A stretch of 64,000 nt of DNA from Pedobacter polysacchareus (GCF_019802255.1 NZ_JAHYSS010000007.1:310001-374000); one strand, 5' to 3'. Positions 34,266 to 43,094 are shown, counted from the stretch's first letter. The notes: a model not told the origin generated them from the sequence alone. Translations and numbers: made by a program.

Positions 34266-35498
34266 ATGGCAACAATAGCGTCATACTTGAAGAAATATAG
34301 GAGAACATTTCTTTATGTTATTCCCGCTGATCATCAGTTTACGCTTTTCAGGATCAGTTCATGGAAACTGAATTTATTTAGAGACACCATCATGTATTGC
34401 CTTCCATTAGGCATGATTGGGATTCTTTTGTTCCTGGTTAATGAGCTCGCTAAAGGAAAAGTGTTTTTCCCTGTGTTTATGGTGCTGGTTATCATTTCTC
34501 TTATGGGGTTTGTAGTAAATAGAAAAATAAAGCTGGATTACAGGATGGTCATGGTGGTAGCCCTGCTCTATCTGATTGCCGTATTGTACTTGCTTTTTGT
34601 TGGCTCTGATGGCCCTGGAGCATTATACTTATTGATCATTACGTTTTTCACGGCAATGATCTTTCCAGCGAAAGCGACTTTCATTCCATTGGTGGTCAAT
34701 ATTGTGATTTGTATACTGATTGGCTTAATTATACAGTTTAAGCTTTTCCCAAATGCATTGTCTGAAACTTATGACCTCACTTTATGGATTGCCTATTCCT
34801 GGAACTTCATTTTTGTCAGCTTTATCAGTGTTTTTATGATCAGCACCATTCTAAATGGTTTTGAAAAAACCAGGGTTAAAGAAGCCATACTGGTCAAGAA
34901 ACTGGATGCTTCTGAACGCTACTACCGGAATATCTTTGAAGCGAATCCGGTACCTATGTACATCTTTGAACTGAATACCGGTAATTTCCTGAAAGTGAAC
35001 GAAGCGGCCATAAAAAAATATGGCTATACCCAGGAGGAGTTTTTATCGATGAACATCACGAAAATCAGACCGGCCTCAGAGATCAGTAAGCTGATGGACA
35101 TTTTCAGTACTATAAAAACCAGGGAATATTCGGGAATTCTGACACACATGAATAAAAGCGGGCAATTGTTTCCAGTAGAAATTGACACTACCATCGTAAA
35201 TATCGATGGGATCGACGCGAGGCTGGTTTTGGCGACAGACGTCTCTAAGCGAATGAATTATGTGAGAATGATTGAAAAGCAAAATCAGGACCTAAAGGAA
35301 ATTGCCTGGATACAAAGCCATAAAGTGAGGGCGCCATTAACGAATATCATGAGCTTAACGGAGATGATGCTGCAAAATCCCCATGGCGACCATATTGATT
35401 TACTGTATATGCTAAAGGAATCTACCGAGCAATTGAATGAATCTATTGCTTCTATAGTTCACCAGGCAGACAATAACCAGATGCTTCCACCAGAATGA
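34266..35498 (+). CDS. Membrane PAS protein with a histidine-kinase phosphoacceptor segment but no ATPase domain
   Basis: 410 aa. About six hydrophobic spans (44-205) are followed by a PAS domain (about 218-335; YYRNIFEANPVPMYIFELNTGN, NKSGQLFPVEI) and a HisKA-like segment, WIQSHKVRAPLTNIMSLTEMM, with His352 as the expected phosphate acceptor. Only 58 residues follow, ending QADNNQMLPPE; the HATPase_c domain (about 110 aa with N, G1 and G2 boxes) is absent, and the next gene starts 62 bp later. No lesion is evident, so the protein seems complete. It may sense a signal and pass phosphate to or from the adjacent response regulator using a kinase elsewhere. Confidence 0.8.
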   Translation: MATIASYLKKYRRTFLYVIPADHQFTLFRISSWKLNLFRDTIMYCLPLGMIGILLFLVNELAKGKVFFPVFMVLVIISLMGFVVNRKIKLDYRMVMVVALLYLIAVLYLLFVGSDGPGALYLLIITFFTAMIFPAKATFIPLVVNIVICILIGLIIQFKLFPNALSETYDLTLWIAYSWNFIFVSFISVFMISTILNGFEKTRVKEAILVKKLDASERYYRNIFEANPVPMYIFELNTGNFLKVNEAAIKKYGYTQEEFLSMNITKIRPASEISKLMDIFSTIKTREYSGILTHMNKSGQLFPVEIDTTIVNIDGIDARLVLATDVSKRMNYVRMIEKQNQDLKEIAWIQSHKVRAPLTNIMSLTEMMLQNPHGDHIDLLYMLKESTEQLNESIASIVHQADNNQMLPPE

Positions 35499-35560
35499 AC
35501 AGAATCAACCCTATACATACCTAACTAACAGAATGATAACCAACGAATAAATATAATGCA

Positions 35561-35956
35561 ATGAAAAAATTTTATCTGATAGATGACGACACTATTTTCG
35601 TTTTTTTAACAAGAAAAACGTTACAGGTTGCCAATCTAAGTACCGACCTGACCGTCTTTGAAGATGGAAAAAAAGCTTTATTAGATTTGGAGTTGAGTGC
35701 CAATCAGCCGGAGTTATTGCCAGATGTGATTTTTCTGGATTTAAATATGCCGGTATTGGATGGCTGGGGATTCCTGGAAGAGTATTCATTGCTGGAGCCT
35801 AAAATGAGCAAGAAGATTGAGATTTATATTGTTTCTTCTTCCATCTCTCCATCAGAACTGGAGCGATCTCAGCGCATTCCTGTGGTGACTGACTTCTTGA
35901 CGAAACCATTGAGCCGCTCTAAGTTTGTAGAAATTTTTGACGGCGCAGAAGTATAA
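35561..35956 (+). CDS. Single-domain response regulator
   Basis: 131 aa receiver domain only: acidic pair in YLIDDDTIF (Asp8-Asp10), phosphoacceptor Asp60 in FLDLNMPVLDGW, the conserved Ser/Thr in IVSSSIS and Lys in FLTKPLS. There is no output domain, so signalling is probably by protein contact, as in CheY or SpoF-like relays. It follows the ATPase-less PAS protein by 62 bp and is probably its partner. A perfect terminator comes directly after. Confidence 0.92.
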   Translation: MKKFYLIDDDTIFVFLTRKTLQVANLSTDLTVFEDGKKALLDLELSANQPELLPDVIFLDLNMPVLDGWGFLEEYSLLEPKMSKKIEIYIVSSSISPSELERSQRIPVVTDFLTKPLSRSKFVEIFDGAEV

Positions 35957-35958
35957 AA

Positions 35959-35996
35959 AAAATGCCTGCTATTGCGGTTACAATAGCAGGCATTTT
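35959..35996. terminator. Perfect bidirectional terminator
   Basis: 16-bp perfect arms (35959-35974, 35981-35996) with a 6-nt loop, A-run before and T-run after, between the convergent response regulator and TPR genes. Confidence 0.9.
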
Positions 35997-36016
35997 CATC
36001 ACTTTAGCAGCAGTCC

Positions 36017-36643
36017 TTATTTCAGACTGGCAATCTGTGCTTTCACATAATCGACTAAGCCAATAATGTCTTTACGTAAAGGCTGTACCACCAATACCTT
36101 CTGAAAATCGGCAATAGAATTATTAAATAAAGCGATCACAGCAGTTTTTTCCGGTCCTTTCTTCACCTTATACGATTTATAGATGGCGTAATCTTTATAG
36201 GCCAGCCCTCTATTTTGTAATAACTGTGTATCTTCTTCCCCATTCAGCTCAATTGCTTTGCTGAAATCTTTAATTGCGGAAAGATAAAAGTTGTCTCTCA
36301 TTTGACTCAGAGACTCTTTCGGATCATTTGCGATGTTTAATCTGGCCTTTCCTCTATAATAATAGGCAGAATAATCTGAAGGCTTTACTGTAATCAATCG
36401 GCTATAAGCAGCAATTGAATTTTCAAAATCTCCACATTGAAAATAAGAATATCCCAGCATCTTCAGCACATTCGCATTGTTCGGAGTTTTAGTATCCGCT
36501 TTCTCTAATTGTCCAACGGCAGCCTTATAATCCCCCTTCATCATGGCTTGCAGCCCTAATTTATCGTAACCGCTGTTTTGAGCGATACCGACCTGAGCAG
36601 AAAAGACAAATAATAATAAGATGGTGTGCTTGAAATAGTTCAT
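36017..36643 (-). CDS. Secreted tetratricopeptide-repeat protein
   Basis: 208 aa with a signal peptide (ends GIAQ). TPR helices begin at about 29: LQAMMKGDYKAAVGQLEKADT, NANVLKMLGYSYFQCGDFENSIAAYSRLI and following units fit 3-4 repeats. TPR arrays mediate protein contacts. The first TPR gene after the response regulator on the opposite strand has no operon partner. Its function in the envelope is unknown. Confidence 0.85.
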   Translation of the reverse strand: MNYFKHTILLLFVFSAQVGIAQNSGYDKLGLQAMMKGDYKAAVGQLEKADTKTPNNANVLKMLGYSYFQCGDFENSIAAYSRLITVKPSDYSAYYYRGKARLNIANDPKESLSQMRDNFYLSAIKDFSKAIELNGEEDTQLLQNRGLAYKDYAIYKSYKVKKGPEKTAVIALFNNSIADFQKVLVVQPLRKDIIGLVDYVKAQIASLK

Positions 36644-37023
36644 TAAGTTTTATTTAAAAATATTAAATATATTTAGATTTGATTCCCAAGTCCTAATTAA
36701 AATCTAAATTAATTTTAGGCAATCCGGGAATGATATAGGTATTTGAAGGCAACTATCATACCAGTTACAAATACCTCTCTTAAACGCTAAATAAATGAAA
36801 ATATGATAAGCTGAAGAATTATTCTGATTTTTTTTCAAAAAAGGTCAGACAATTACGCATATTGCTTTCGCTGATCTTCATCTATTCCTGACTTTTTAAC
36901 AGGGAAAAGGCTGGATGAATCTTTTGGCACAGGAGTTGAAAATATAGATAATACAATATAATTAATAATTTCGTAGACGGCATACTGTCAGATTGTCGTT
37001 TTTATTTTAGAAAGACTTAATAA
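36644..37023. other. Intergenic region upstream of lon with candidate regulatory sites
   Basis: 380 bp between divergent genes. It contains a sigma-54-like sequence TTGGCACAGGAGTTGA (36925-36939: GG and the GA in place of the usual GC, ten bases apart) and a direct TGTC repeat (CTGTCAGATTGTC, 36985-36997), 26 bp before lon. A one-mismatch -7 form (TATTTTAG, 37003-37010) follows. No gene was seen. Confidence 0.4.
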
Positions 37024-39495
37024 ATGAGTAAACAAGATCATTTTGATTTTAGCAACGCACTACCCATTATAAATGAAGATACAGAGTTTTTCCCGCTGAT
37101 GTCCCAACAAGACGAAGACGAGATGAATAATGAAGAGACTCCTGAAGTACTGGCCATCCTTCCTTTAAGGAATACCGTACTTTTTCCAGGAGTAGTCATT
37201 CCAATTACTGTTGGCAGGGATAAATCCATAAAGCTAATCAAGGAAGCTTACAAAGGAAACCGGATTATAGGAGTAGTATCCCAACGGGATGTTTCGATAG
37301 AAGACCCTACGTTTGAGCAGCTGAACAGCGTAGGAACGGTGGCGCAGATCATAAAGATGCTGCAGATGCCGGACGGAAACACAACCGTGATCATACAGGG
37401 TAAACAACGTTTCCGCCTGATTGAAGAAGTTCAGTCGGAGCCTTACATTAAGGTAACCATCAGCAAATTCGAGGAGTCCAAACACAAAAACGACAAAGAA
37501 TTTAAAGCAATGGTGGCCTCTATCAGGGAAATGTCATCGCAGATCATTCAATTGTCGCCGAACATTCCAAGTGAAGCTGGTATTGCCTTAAAAAACATAG
37601 AAAGCACTTCTTTCCTGATCAATTTCATCTCTTCAAATATGAATGCAGATGTTTCTGATAAGCAAAAAATGCTGGAAATGGGCAACCTGCGTGAGCGCGC
37701 AATGATGGTGATGGAACTATTGACCCTGGAACTTCAAATGCTGGAGTTAAAAAACCAGATTCAATCGAAAGTCCGCACCGACCTGGACAAGCAGCAAAGG
37801 GATTACTTCCTGAATCAACAATTAAAGACCATACAGGAAGAACTGGGTGGTTCTTCATCCGACCTTGAATACGAGGCTTTGCAGGTACGCGCAAAGAAGA
37901 AGAAATGGTCTGAACCTATAAAAGAACATTTTACGAAGGAGCTGGATAAACTGGGAAGAATGAATCCCGCAGCGCCTGACTATTCTATACAGATCAATTA
38001 CCTGGAGCTCTTATTAGACCTTCCATGGAATGATTTCACGAAAGACAACTTTGACCTTAAACGTGCACAGCGCGTACTGGATAAAGATCATTTCGGTTTA
38101 GAAAAAGTAAAACAGCGCATTATAGAGTATCTGGCTGTTTTGAAGCTTAAACGCGACATGAAAGCCCCTATCATTTGTTTAGTAGGCCCTCCGGGAGTAG
38201 GTAAAACCTCATTAGGAAAATCAATTGCGAAAGCATTGAACCGCAAATATGTACGTATGGCATTGGGTGGCATCAGAGATGAAGCTGAAATCCGCGGTCA
38301 TAGAAAGACTTATATCGGTGCTATGCCAGGCAGAATCATTCAATCCATTAAGAAAGCCGGTGCTGCAAATCCTGTATTTGTGCTGGATGAGATTGATAAA
38401 GTAGGTGCTGATTTTAGAGGAGACCCTTCTTCTGCTTTATTGGAGGTATTGGATCCAGAGCAAAACTCTGCTTTCAACGACCATTATGTAGAGGCTGATT
38501 ATGACCTTTCCAATGTACTGTTTATCGCTACAGCCAACTCATTGAGCAGCATACAGCCGGCTTTGCTGGATCGTATGGAGATCATTGAAGTGAATGGTTA
38601 TACGATTGAAGAAAAGATTGAAATTGCTAAAAAATACCTGTTGCCTAAGCAAAAAGAGCAGCACGGGATCAAAACAAAAGACATCGTTCTAAAGAACAGT
38701 CTGATTGAAAAAGTAATCGAAGATTATACAAGAGAATCAGGTGTTCGTGGGCTGGAGAAAAAGATCGGTTCCTTGGTCCGTGGTGTGGCGACTAAAATCG
38801 CGATGGAAGAAACTTACGAGCCAAACCTGACTTTAGAAGATGTAGAGCGCATTTTAGGTGCCCCTATCTATGATAAGGATCTTTATGAAGGCAATGAAGT
38901 TGCCGGAGTAGTGACTGGTTTAGCCTGGACACAGGTGGGTGGAGACATTCTGTTTATTGAGGCGAGTTTAAGCCCTGGTAAAGGAAAATTAACCTTAACC
39001 GGTAACCTGGGTGAGGTAATGAAAGAATCTGCTGTGATTGCATTGGCTTATTTACGTTCACACGCTGCTATTTTTGGAATTGACTATGCCCTTTTCGATC
39101 ATTGGGATATCCATGTACATGTACCTGCCGGCGCAACTCCAAAAGATGGTCCATCTGCTGGTATTACCATGCTAACCGCATTGACTTCTGCATTTACACA
39201 GCGTAAAGTAAAATCCAACCTGGCCATGACCGGAGAGATCACCTTACGTGGAAAAGTACTGCCGGTTGGCGGAATCAAGGAAAAAATCCTTGCGGCAAAA
39301 CGTGCGAATATTAAAGATATCATTCTTTGTAAATCGAATAGAAAAGACATTTTAGAGATCAAGGAAAGCTATATTAAGGACTTAAATTTCCATTATGTAA
39401 CGGAGATGAGAGAAGTGATTGAACTGGCGTTAATGAAGGAAAAAGTGAAAGATGCGCAAGACCTGAGTGTTAAAATCAAGCCGGTTGCAAACTAG
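37024..39495 (+). CDS. lon: ATP-dependent protease La (Lon)
   Basis: 823 aa, complete. N-terminal substrate domain from about 45 (ILPLRNTVLFPGVVIPI), coiled-coil region, AAA+ domain with Walker A GPPGVGKT (388-395) and Walker B FVLDEIDK, and a C-terminal Ser-Lys protease with KDGPSAGITM (Ser711) and Lys754, whose 43-residue spacing equals that of E. coli (679/722). It degrades misfolded and regulatory proteins in the cytoplasm. A short acidic leader of about 40 residues precedes the domain. Possible stress-promoter elements lie upstream. Confidence 0.97.
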   Translation: MSKQDHFDFSNALPIINEDTEFFPLMSQQDEDEMNNEETPEVLAILPLRNTVLFPGVVIPITVGRDKSIKLIKEAYKGNRIIGVVSQRDVSIEDPTFEQLNSVGTVAQIIKMLQMPDGNTTVIIQGKQRFRLIEEVQSEPYIKVTISKFEESKHKNDKEFKAMVASIREMSSQIIQLSPNIPSEAGIALKNIESTSFLINFISSNMNADVSDKQKMLEMGNLRERAMMVMELLTLELQMLELKNQIQSKVRTDLDKQQRDYFLNQQLKTIQEELGGSSSDLEYEALQVRAKKKKWSEPIKEHFTKELDKLGRMNPAAPDYSIQINYLELLLDLPWNDFTKDNFDLKRAQRVLDKDHFGLEKVKQRIIEYLAVLKLKRDMKAPIICLVGPPGVGKTSLGKSIAKALNRKYVRMALGGIRDEAEIRGHRKTYIGAMPGRIIQSIKKAGAANPVFVLDEIDKVGADFRGDPSSALLEVLDPEQNSAFNDHYVEADYDLSNVLFIATANSLSSIQPALLDRMEIIEVNGYTIEEKIEIAKKYLLPKQKEQHGIKTKDIVLKNSLIEKVIEDYTRESGVRGLEKKIGSLVRGVATKIAMEETYEPNLTLEDVERILGAPIYDKDLYEGNEVAGVVTGLAWTQVGGDILFIEASLSPGKGKLTLTGNLGEVMKESAVIALAYLRSHAAIFGIDYALFDHWDIHVHVPAGATPKDGPSAGITMLTALTSAFTQRKVKSNLAMTGEITLRGKVLPVGGIKEKILAAKRANIKDIILCKSNRKDILEIKESYIKDLNFHYVTEMREVIELALMKEKVKDAQDLSVKIKPVAN

Positions 39496-39534
39496 GCTGT
39501 TTTTAGTTATTATTGCGGCACCAAACAAATCATA

Positions 39535-40044
39535 ATGAGAAAATTAACACTTGCTTTTACTTTATTTTCAGCCCTTATCAGTACCCAGAAGCTTTTCGCA
39601 CAGGAAAGCGGCAACACTACACCTGCTACGTCCAGAGCACAGAATATATTTATTGAACTGGGCGGTCAGGGTTTGACTTTTACAGCTAACTATGACTCCA
39701 GGTTCTTTAACAAGAGAGATGGTATCGGTGGTAGAGCTGGTATTGGTTACTTTTCAGTAGATGGAGATAAAGTGACCACAGTGCCTTTATCTTTGAATTA
39801 CCTATTAGGAAAAGGTGGAAAGTACTTTGAACTTGGATTAGGTGCCACTTTTATTGCAACAGGCGGCGATGCAGAAGTCCTTTTCAATAAGAACGAAAGC
39901 AATGTAATTGGTACCATGAGTTTTTTCTATCGGGTACAACCGGAGGATAGCGGTTTTGCTTTCAGGATTGGACTTAGTCCGGTCTTCAGTAGGGACTTCT
40001 TCCTGCCTTATTATGGTGGTCTAAGTCTTGGCTATACTTTTTAA
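39535..40044 (+). CDS. Small outer-membrane beta-barrel-like protein
   Basis: 169 aa with a signal peptide (ends KLFAQ). Alternating strands (FIELGGQGLTFTANYDSRF, YFELGLGATFIATG, FAFRIGLSPVF) and a C-terminal aromatic residue (GLSLGYTF) fit a small outer-membrane barrel. No specific family was recognised. It follows lon by 39 bp and is closed by a strong terminator before the LpxR-like gene. Function unknown; envelope location is inferred. Confidence 0.75.
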   Translation: MRKLTLAFTLFSALISTQKLFAQESGNTTPATSRAQNIFIELGGQGLTFTANYDSRFFNKRDGIGGRAGIGYFSVDGDKVTTVPLSLNYLLGKGGKYFELGLGATFIATGGDAEVLFNKNESNVIGTMSFFYRVQPEDSGFAFRIGLSPVFSRDFFLPYYGGLSLGYTF

Positions 40045-40063
40045 CATAAAAAATACGATATTC

Positions 40064-40094
40064 AACTCCGGCAAATCTGCCGGAGTTTTTTTTT
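40064..40094 (+). terminator. Intrinsic terminator 12 bp before the LpxR-like gene
   Basis: Perfect 10-bp stem (40064-40073, 40078-40087) with a 4-nt loop and a run of eight T. Its closeness to the next start codon raises the question of attenuation. Confidence 0.85.
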
Positions 40095-40106
40095 AGAAAA
40101 ACAATA

Positions 40107-41069
40107 ATGAAAGCTATCAGCAAAATACTGCTCCCTTTATCCCTGATTTACCTGCTGGCCACCAGTCCGGTTTCAGCACAAAACTTCAAAAATGAGTTTG
40201 GTTTTAAAAGCGACAATGATTCCTACCTGCTGCAGGGCTCTGACCGCTATTATACCAATGGCTTATTTATCAATTTCCGCCATGCCTTGAATCAAAGCGG
40301 GCTTCCGGAAAAGCTGGAGAAGAAAACTTATGAAATTGCCATTGGGCAAAAGATGTACAACCCTTATTCTGGTGCGGCACCCGATCCGGCAAAACAAGAC
40401 CGCCCATTTGCAGGCTACTTATATGCGGAAGCTGGATTGAACTGGTTTTATAAAAATGAAAGCATTTTGAAAACCAGCGCGCAGATTGGTGTGACAGGTC
40501 CAGCATCACTGGCAGAAAAAGGCCAGGAGCTCTTACATAAATCCGTTGGTTTCTATCAACTGGAGGGCTGGGATTACCAGATTAAAGAAGAAATGCAGGT
40601 AAACCTATCCGCGCAATACACCAGATTATTGCACCGTTTTAAGGACCAGGCTGCTGACTTCTCTTTTGAAGGTTATGCGAATGTTGGAACGACCTTTAGT
40701 GGTGCTGGTGCAGGGATTTTATTCAGAGCAGGGCGAATCAATCAGCTTTTCAACACGGCTTATACCAATTCAGTAATTGGAAACCAGTCGAAAACAAAGA
40801 ATTTAGTGAAAAGTGAGCTGTTCTTTTATGCAAAACCTCAGCTTAATTTTGTGGCTTATGATGCCACCATACAAGGCAGTATGTTTAACAATGATAGTCC
40901 GGTTACTTTTGGGGTTAAACCAGTCGTGTTTGCGCAGCAATTGGGATTTAATTACAGCAGTCAGCGCTTTACCTTCGATTTTGGGATGATATTTAAGACT
41001 AAGGAAGTGAAAAGTACCGCCAGAGCCCATCAATATGGCAGTATTAGTATGTTTTACCGCTTCAACTAA
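40107..41069 (+). CDS. LpxR-family lipid A deacylase (DUF2219)
   Basis: 320 aa outer-membrane barrel with a signal peptide ending VSAQ. The N-terminal motif NEFGFKSDNDSYLLQGSDRYYTNGLFINF (Asn37, Asp38, Thr50) and DRPFAGYLYAEAGLNWFY are the LpxR family signatures; these enzymes remove the 3'-acyloxyacyl group of lipid A. In Salmonella LpxR the catalytic residues are Asn9, Asp10, Ser34 and His122 of the mature protein; here Thr at the equivalent site and an HKSVG segment (about His146) may stand in. The terminator just upstream means no obvious promoter sits between. Convergent with arfB. Confidence 0.85.
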   Translation: MKAISKILLPLSLIYLLATSPVSAQNFKNEFGFKSDNDSYLLQGSDRYYTNGLFINFRHALNQSGLPEKLEKKTYEIAIGQKMYNPYSGAAPDPAKQDRPFAGYLYAEAGLNWFYKNESILKTSAQIGVTGPASLAEKGQELLHKSVGFYQLEGWDYQIKEEMQVNLSAQYTRLLHRFKDQAADFSFEGYANVGTTFSGAGAGILFRAGRINQLFNTAYTNSVIGNQSKTKNLVKSELFFYAKPQLNFVAYDATIQGSMFNNDSPVTFGVKPVVFAQQLGFNYSSQRFTFDFGMIFKTKEVKSTARAHQYGSISMFYRFN

Positions 41070-41081
41070 TTCAGCAGTAAA

Positions 41082-41492
41082 TTAGTCCAGGGCAGGACGT
41101 TTCCGCAAGGTTTTCTTTGTGGAAACGCTCTGTTTGTCCTGTAGCCGCTTCCTGATCACCGATTTCGGTGTCTTGGTGGGCTTTCTCTTTTTTTGAATGT
41201 GCAGGCCTGATTTCAGCAGGGCGATCAATTTTAGGATCGTTCGCTCTTTGTTCATCAACTGACTTCTGTCTTCCTGTGAAACGATGTGCAGGTTTCCTTC
41301 CTGATCCATGCGATTGTGCAATCTTTCCATCAGCAATGTCCTTTCTTCTTCCGTCAAAAAATCTGCAGAAGGCAAATGAAGGATCAGCTCTACTTTACTG
41401 GATACCTTGTTTACATTCTGCCCGCCTTTACCTCCGCTTCTGGAAGTTTTAAAGGTGACTGTTTTTAGTATATCTTCTTTATTGGGTAACAT
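41082..41492 (-). CDS. arfB: Peptidyl-tRNA hydrolase ArfB (alternative ribosome rescue)
   Basis: 136 aa, the usual size for ArfB (YaeJ) and shorter than release factors. The GGQ motif is at Gly23-Gln25 within RSGGKGGQNVNKV, and a basic C-terminal tail (RKRLQDKQSVSTKKTLRKRPALD) inserts into the mRNA channel in homologues. It hydrolyses peptidyl-tRNA on ribosomes stalled at the end of a truncated message. Convergent with the LpxR-like gene, with no separate terminator seen. Confidence 0.93.
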   Translation of the reverse strand: MLPNKEDILKTVTFKTSRSGGKGGQNVNKVSSKVELILHLPSADFLTEEERTLLMERLHNRMDQEGNLHIVSQEDRSQLMNKERTILKLIALLKSGLHIQKKRKPTKTPKSVIRKRLQDKQSVSTKKTLRKRPALD

Positions 41493-41558
41493 GCAGTAAA
41501 AGTAGCTAAAGAAAATCGGCCATTTAAAAAAAATTGGGGGAACAATTCCCTAAAACAC

Positions 41559-41566
41559 TAACTTTG
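41559..41566 (+). promoter_or_regulatory. -7 element of cmk
   Basis: TAACTTTG, exact consensus, 6 bp before the ATG, with TTG at 41534-41536 (22-bp spacing). The transcript would be near-leaderless. This also argues against the longer TTG-initiated reading frame at 41534. Confidence 0.55.
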
Positions 41567-41572
41567 CCCTAT

Positions 41573-42253
41573 ATGAGGAAAAATCTGGTTGTAGCTATCG
41601 ACGGCTACTCATCATGTGGAAAAAGTACATTAGCGAAAGCATTGGCAAAGAAACTAGGTTTCATTTATATTGATAGCGGAGCGATGTACCGGGCGGTAAC
41701 ACTTTATTTCCTTCGCAATCACATCGCCATGAATGATCCTGAAGCAGTAAAAGACGCTTTACAGCATATCGAATTAAACTTTCATTCCAGGGATTACGAA
41801 TCACACATTACCTTAAATGGCGAAGAAGTATCTGAAGAAATCAGACTAATGCCAGTTTCAGAAGCAGTAAGCGAAGTATCAGCTAATAAATTTGTCCGCA
41901 AGGATATGGTGAAACAGCAGCAGCGCATGGGCAAATCAAAAAACATTGTGATGGATGGCCGTGATATTGGCACCACTGTTTTTCCGGATGCTCAGGTAAA
42001 GTTCTTCATGACTGCCGATCCAAAAATCAGGGCAGAGCGTCGTTACAAAGAAATGCAGAGCAAAGGGGATACTTCCACCACGCTAGAAGAGGTATTCGAA
42101 AATCTGGCGCACCGTGACTATGCGGATACCACCCGTGCAGAAAGCCCGCTGACCCGTGCAGAAGATGCCGTGATTCTGGACAACACCAATATTACTCCAC
42201 AAGAGCAACTTGATTTTGCAATTGAGCAAGTAAAACTTCATTTTCCACAATAA
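41573..42253 (+). CDS. cmk: Cytidylate kinase
   Basis: 226 aa from the ATG at 41573, which gives the usual start MRKNLVVAIDGYSSCGKSTL with the P-loop at 11-19. It phosphorylates CMP and dCMP. IYIDSGAMYRAV and VMDGRDIGTTVFPDA are family motifs, and RRYKEMQSKG contributes Arg residues of the substrate site. A TTG 13 codons upstream would add residues that contain the promoter and is not used. A terminator lies 64 bp downstream. Confidence 0.96.
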   Translation: MRKNLVVAIDGYSSCGKSTLAKALAKKLGFIYIDSGAMYRAVTLYFLRNHIAMNDPEAVKDALQHIELNFHSRDYESHITLNGEEVSEEIRLMPVSEAVSEVSANKFVRKDMVKQQQRMGKSKNIVMDGRDIGTTVFPDAQVKFFMTADPKIRAERRYKEMQSKGDTSTTLEEVFENLAHRDYADTTRAESPLTRAEDAVILDNTNITPQEQLDFAIEQVKLHFPQ

Positions 42254-42316
42254 GTAAAAATGACTAAAATATACTAACTATTGTATCCTATATACAGTAA
42301 TTATCAACACAAATAG

Positions 42317-42339
42317 AAGGGCCTCGTGCCCTTTTTTTT
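42317..42339 (+). terminator. Intrinsic terminator after cmk
   Basis: AAGGGC-ctcgt-GCCCTT hairpin followed by a run of T. Confidence 0.8.
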
Positions 42340-42412
42340 GTCAATAATCAGTTACAAACCCTTTCTTAACTTAAACATTACAATTCCATGTTTTAACTCA
42401 TATATGAGATTA

Positions 42413-42450
42413 ATACTTTTGTTTAACAATTTTGTCAAACTCAAAAGTAT
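42413..42450. promoter_or_regulatory. TetR promoter with nested inverted repeats
   Basis: The -7 element TACTTTTG (42414-42421) lies in an outer 9-bp inverted repeat ATACTTTTG / CAAAAGTAT (42413-42421, 42442-42450), which ends at the start codon. Nested inside is GTTTAACA-ATTT-TGTCAAAC (42421-42440, one mismatch). This layout fits autorepression of the tetR gene, with possible control of the efflux operon behind it. Confidence 0.5.
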
Positions 42451-43038
42451 ATGTCAACTCGCGACACTGGTACGGAACAATTAATCAAAGATACGGCTAA
42501 GCACCTGTTTTTTGCGGAGGGTAAATTACATGCCACCACGCAGGAAATCGCCGATGCAGCCGGAGTAAACCGTACACTCGTAAATTATTATTTCCGCTCC
42601 CGGGACATCCTGTTTGATCAGGTATTCAACGAGGCACAGGAAGGCTTTGTCTGCACACTGGATGAAGTATTTGACTCCAAAATGCCTTTCAAAGAAAAGA
42701 TCAGAAACCTGATTTCTGTATTCATTAAAGAAACCGCTCAATACCCTTTTCGCCAGCTCTTCATCATCACAGAAATGAACAGAAATGAGCTGATCAATGC
42801 GAAGAAATCAAGGGCCAAAAAAGTGAAAGCTTTTATGGAAGAGATCCAGCTGGAAATGGATAAAGGGCTGGTGAAGAAAATGGATCCAAGGCAATTCATG
42901 CTGAATCTATTTTCTTTAATGGCGCATCCTTTCCTTACTGCACCGCTTCATAAAGCAATATTTGGCATGAATGATGAAGAATACGCCATCTTGATGGAAG
43001 ACCGTAAACAGCTGATCTACGAAACCATCTTCCCATAA
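42451..43038 (+). CDS. TetR-family transcriptional regulator of an RND efflux operon
   Basis: 195 aa. N-terminal helix-turn-helix: DTAKHLFFAEGKLHATTQEIADAAGVNRTLVNYYFRSRDILF (about 14-55). The C-terminal ligand-binding domain has the usual helical character. It ends 56 bp before the adaptor gene on the same strand, and its operator-like promoter suggests autorepression. It is probably derepressed by a hydrophobic compound exported by the pump, as with AcrR, but the ligand is unknown. Confidence 0.9.
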   Translation: MSTRDTGTEQLIKDTAKHLFFAEGKLHATTQEIADAAGVNRTLVNYYFRSRDILFDQVFNEAQEGFVCTLDEVFDSKMPFKEKIRNLISVFIKETAQYPFRQLFIITEMNRNELINAKKSRAKKVKAFMEEIQLEMDKGLVKKMDPRQFMLNLFSLMAHPFLTAPLHKAIFGMNDEEYAILMEDRKQLIYETIFP

Positions 43039-43094
43039 AATCACCTTATATATTATATCCTCTTAAAAAACAAAAAAGAACAATACCCATAAAA

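Noticed and set aside
41534..41572. TTG-initiated 13-residue extension of cmk
   Set aside because: It contains the -7 promoter element and does not match the family's N-terminus; the ATG at 41573 does.
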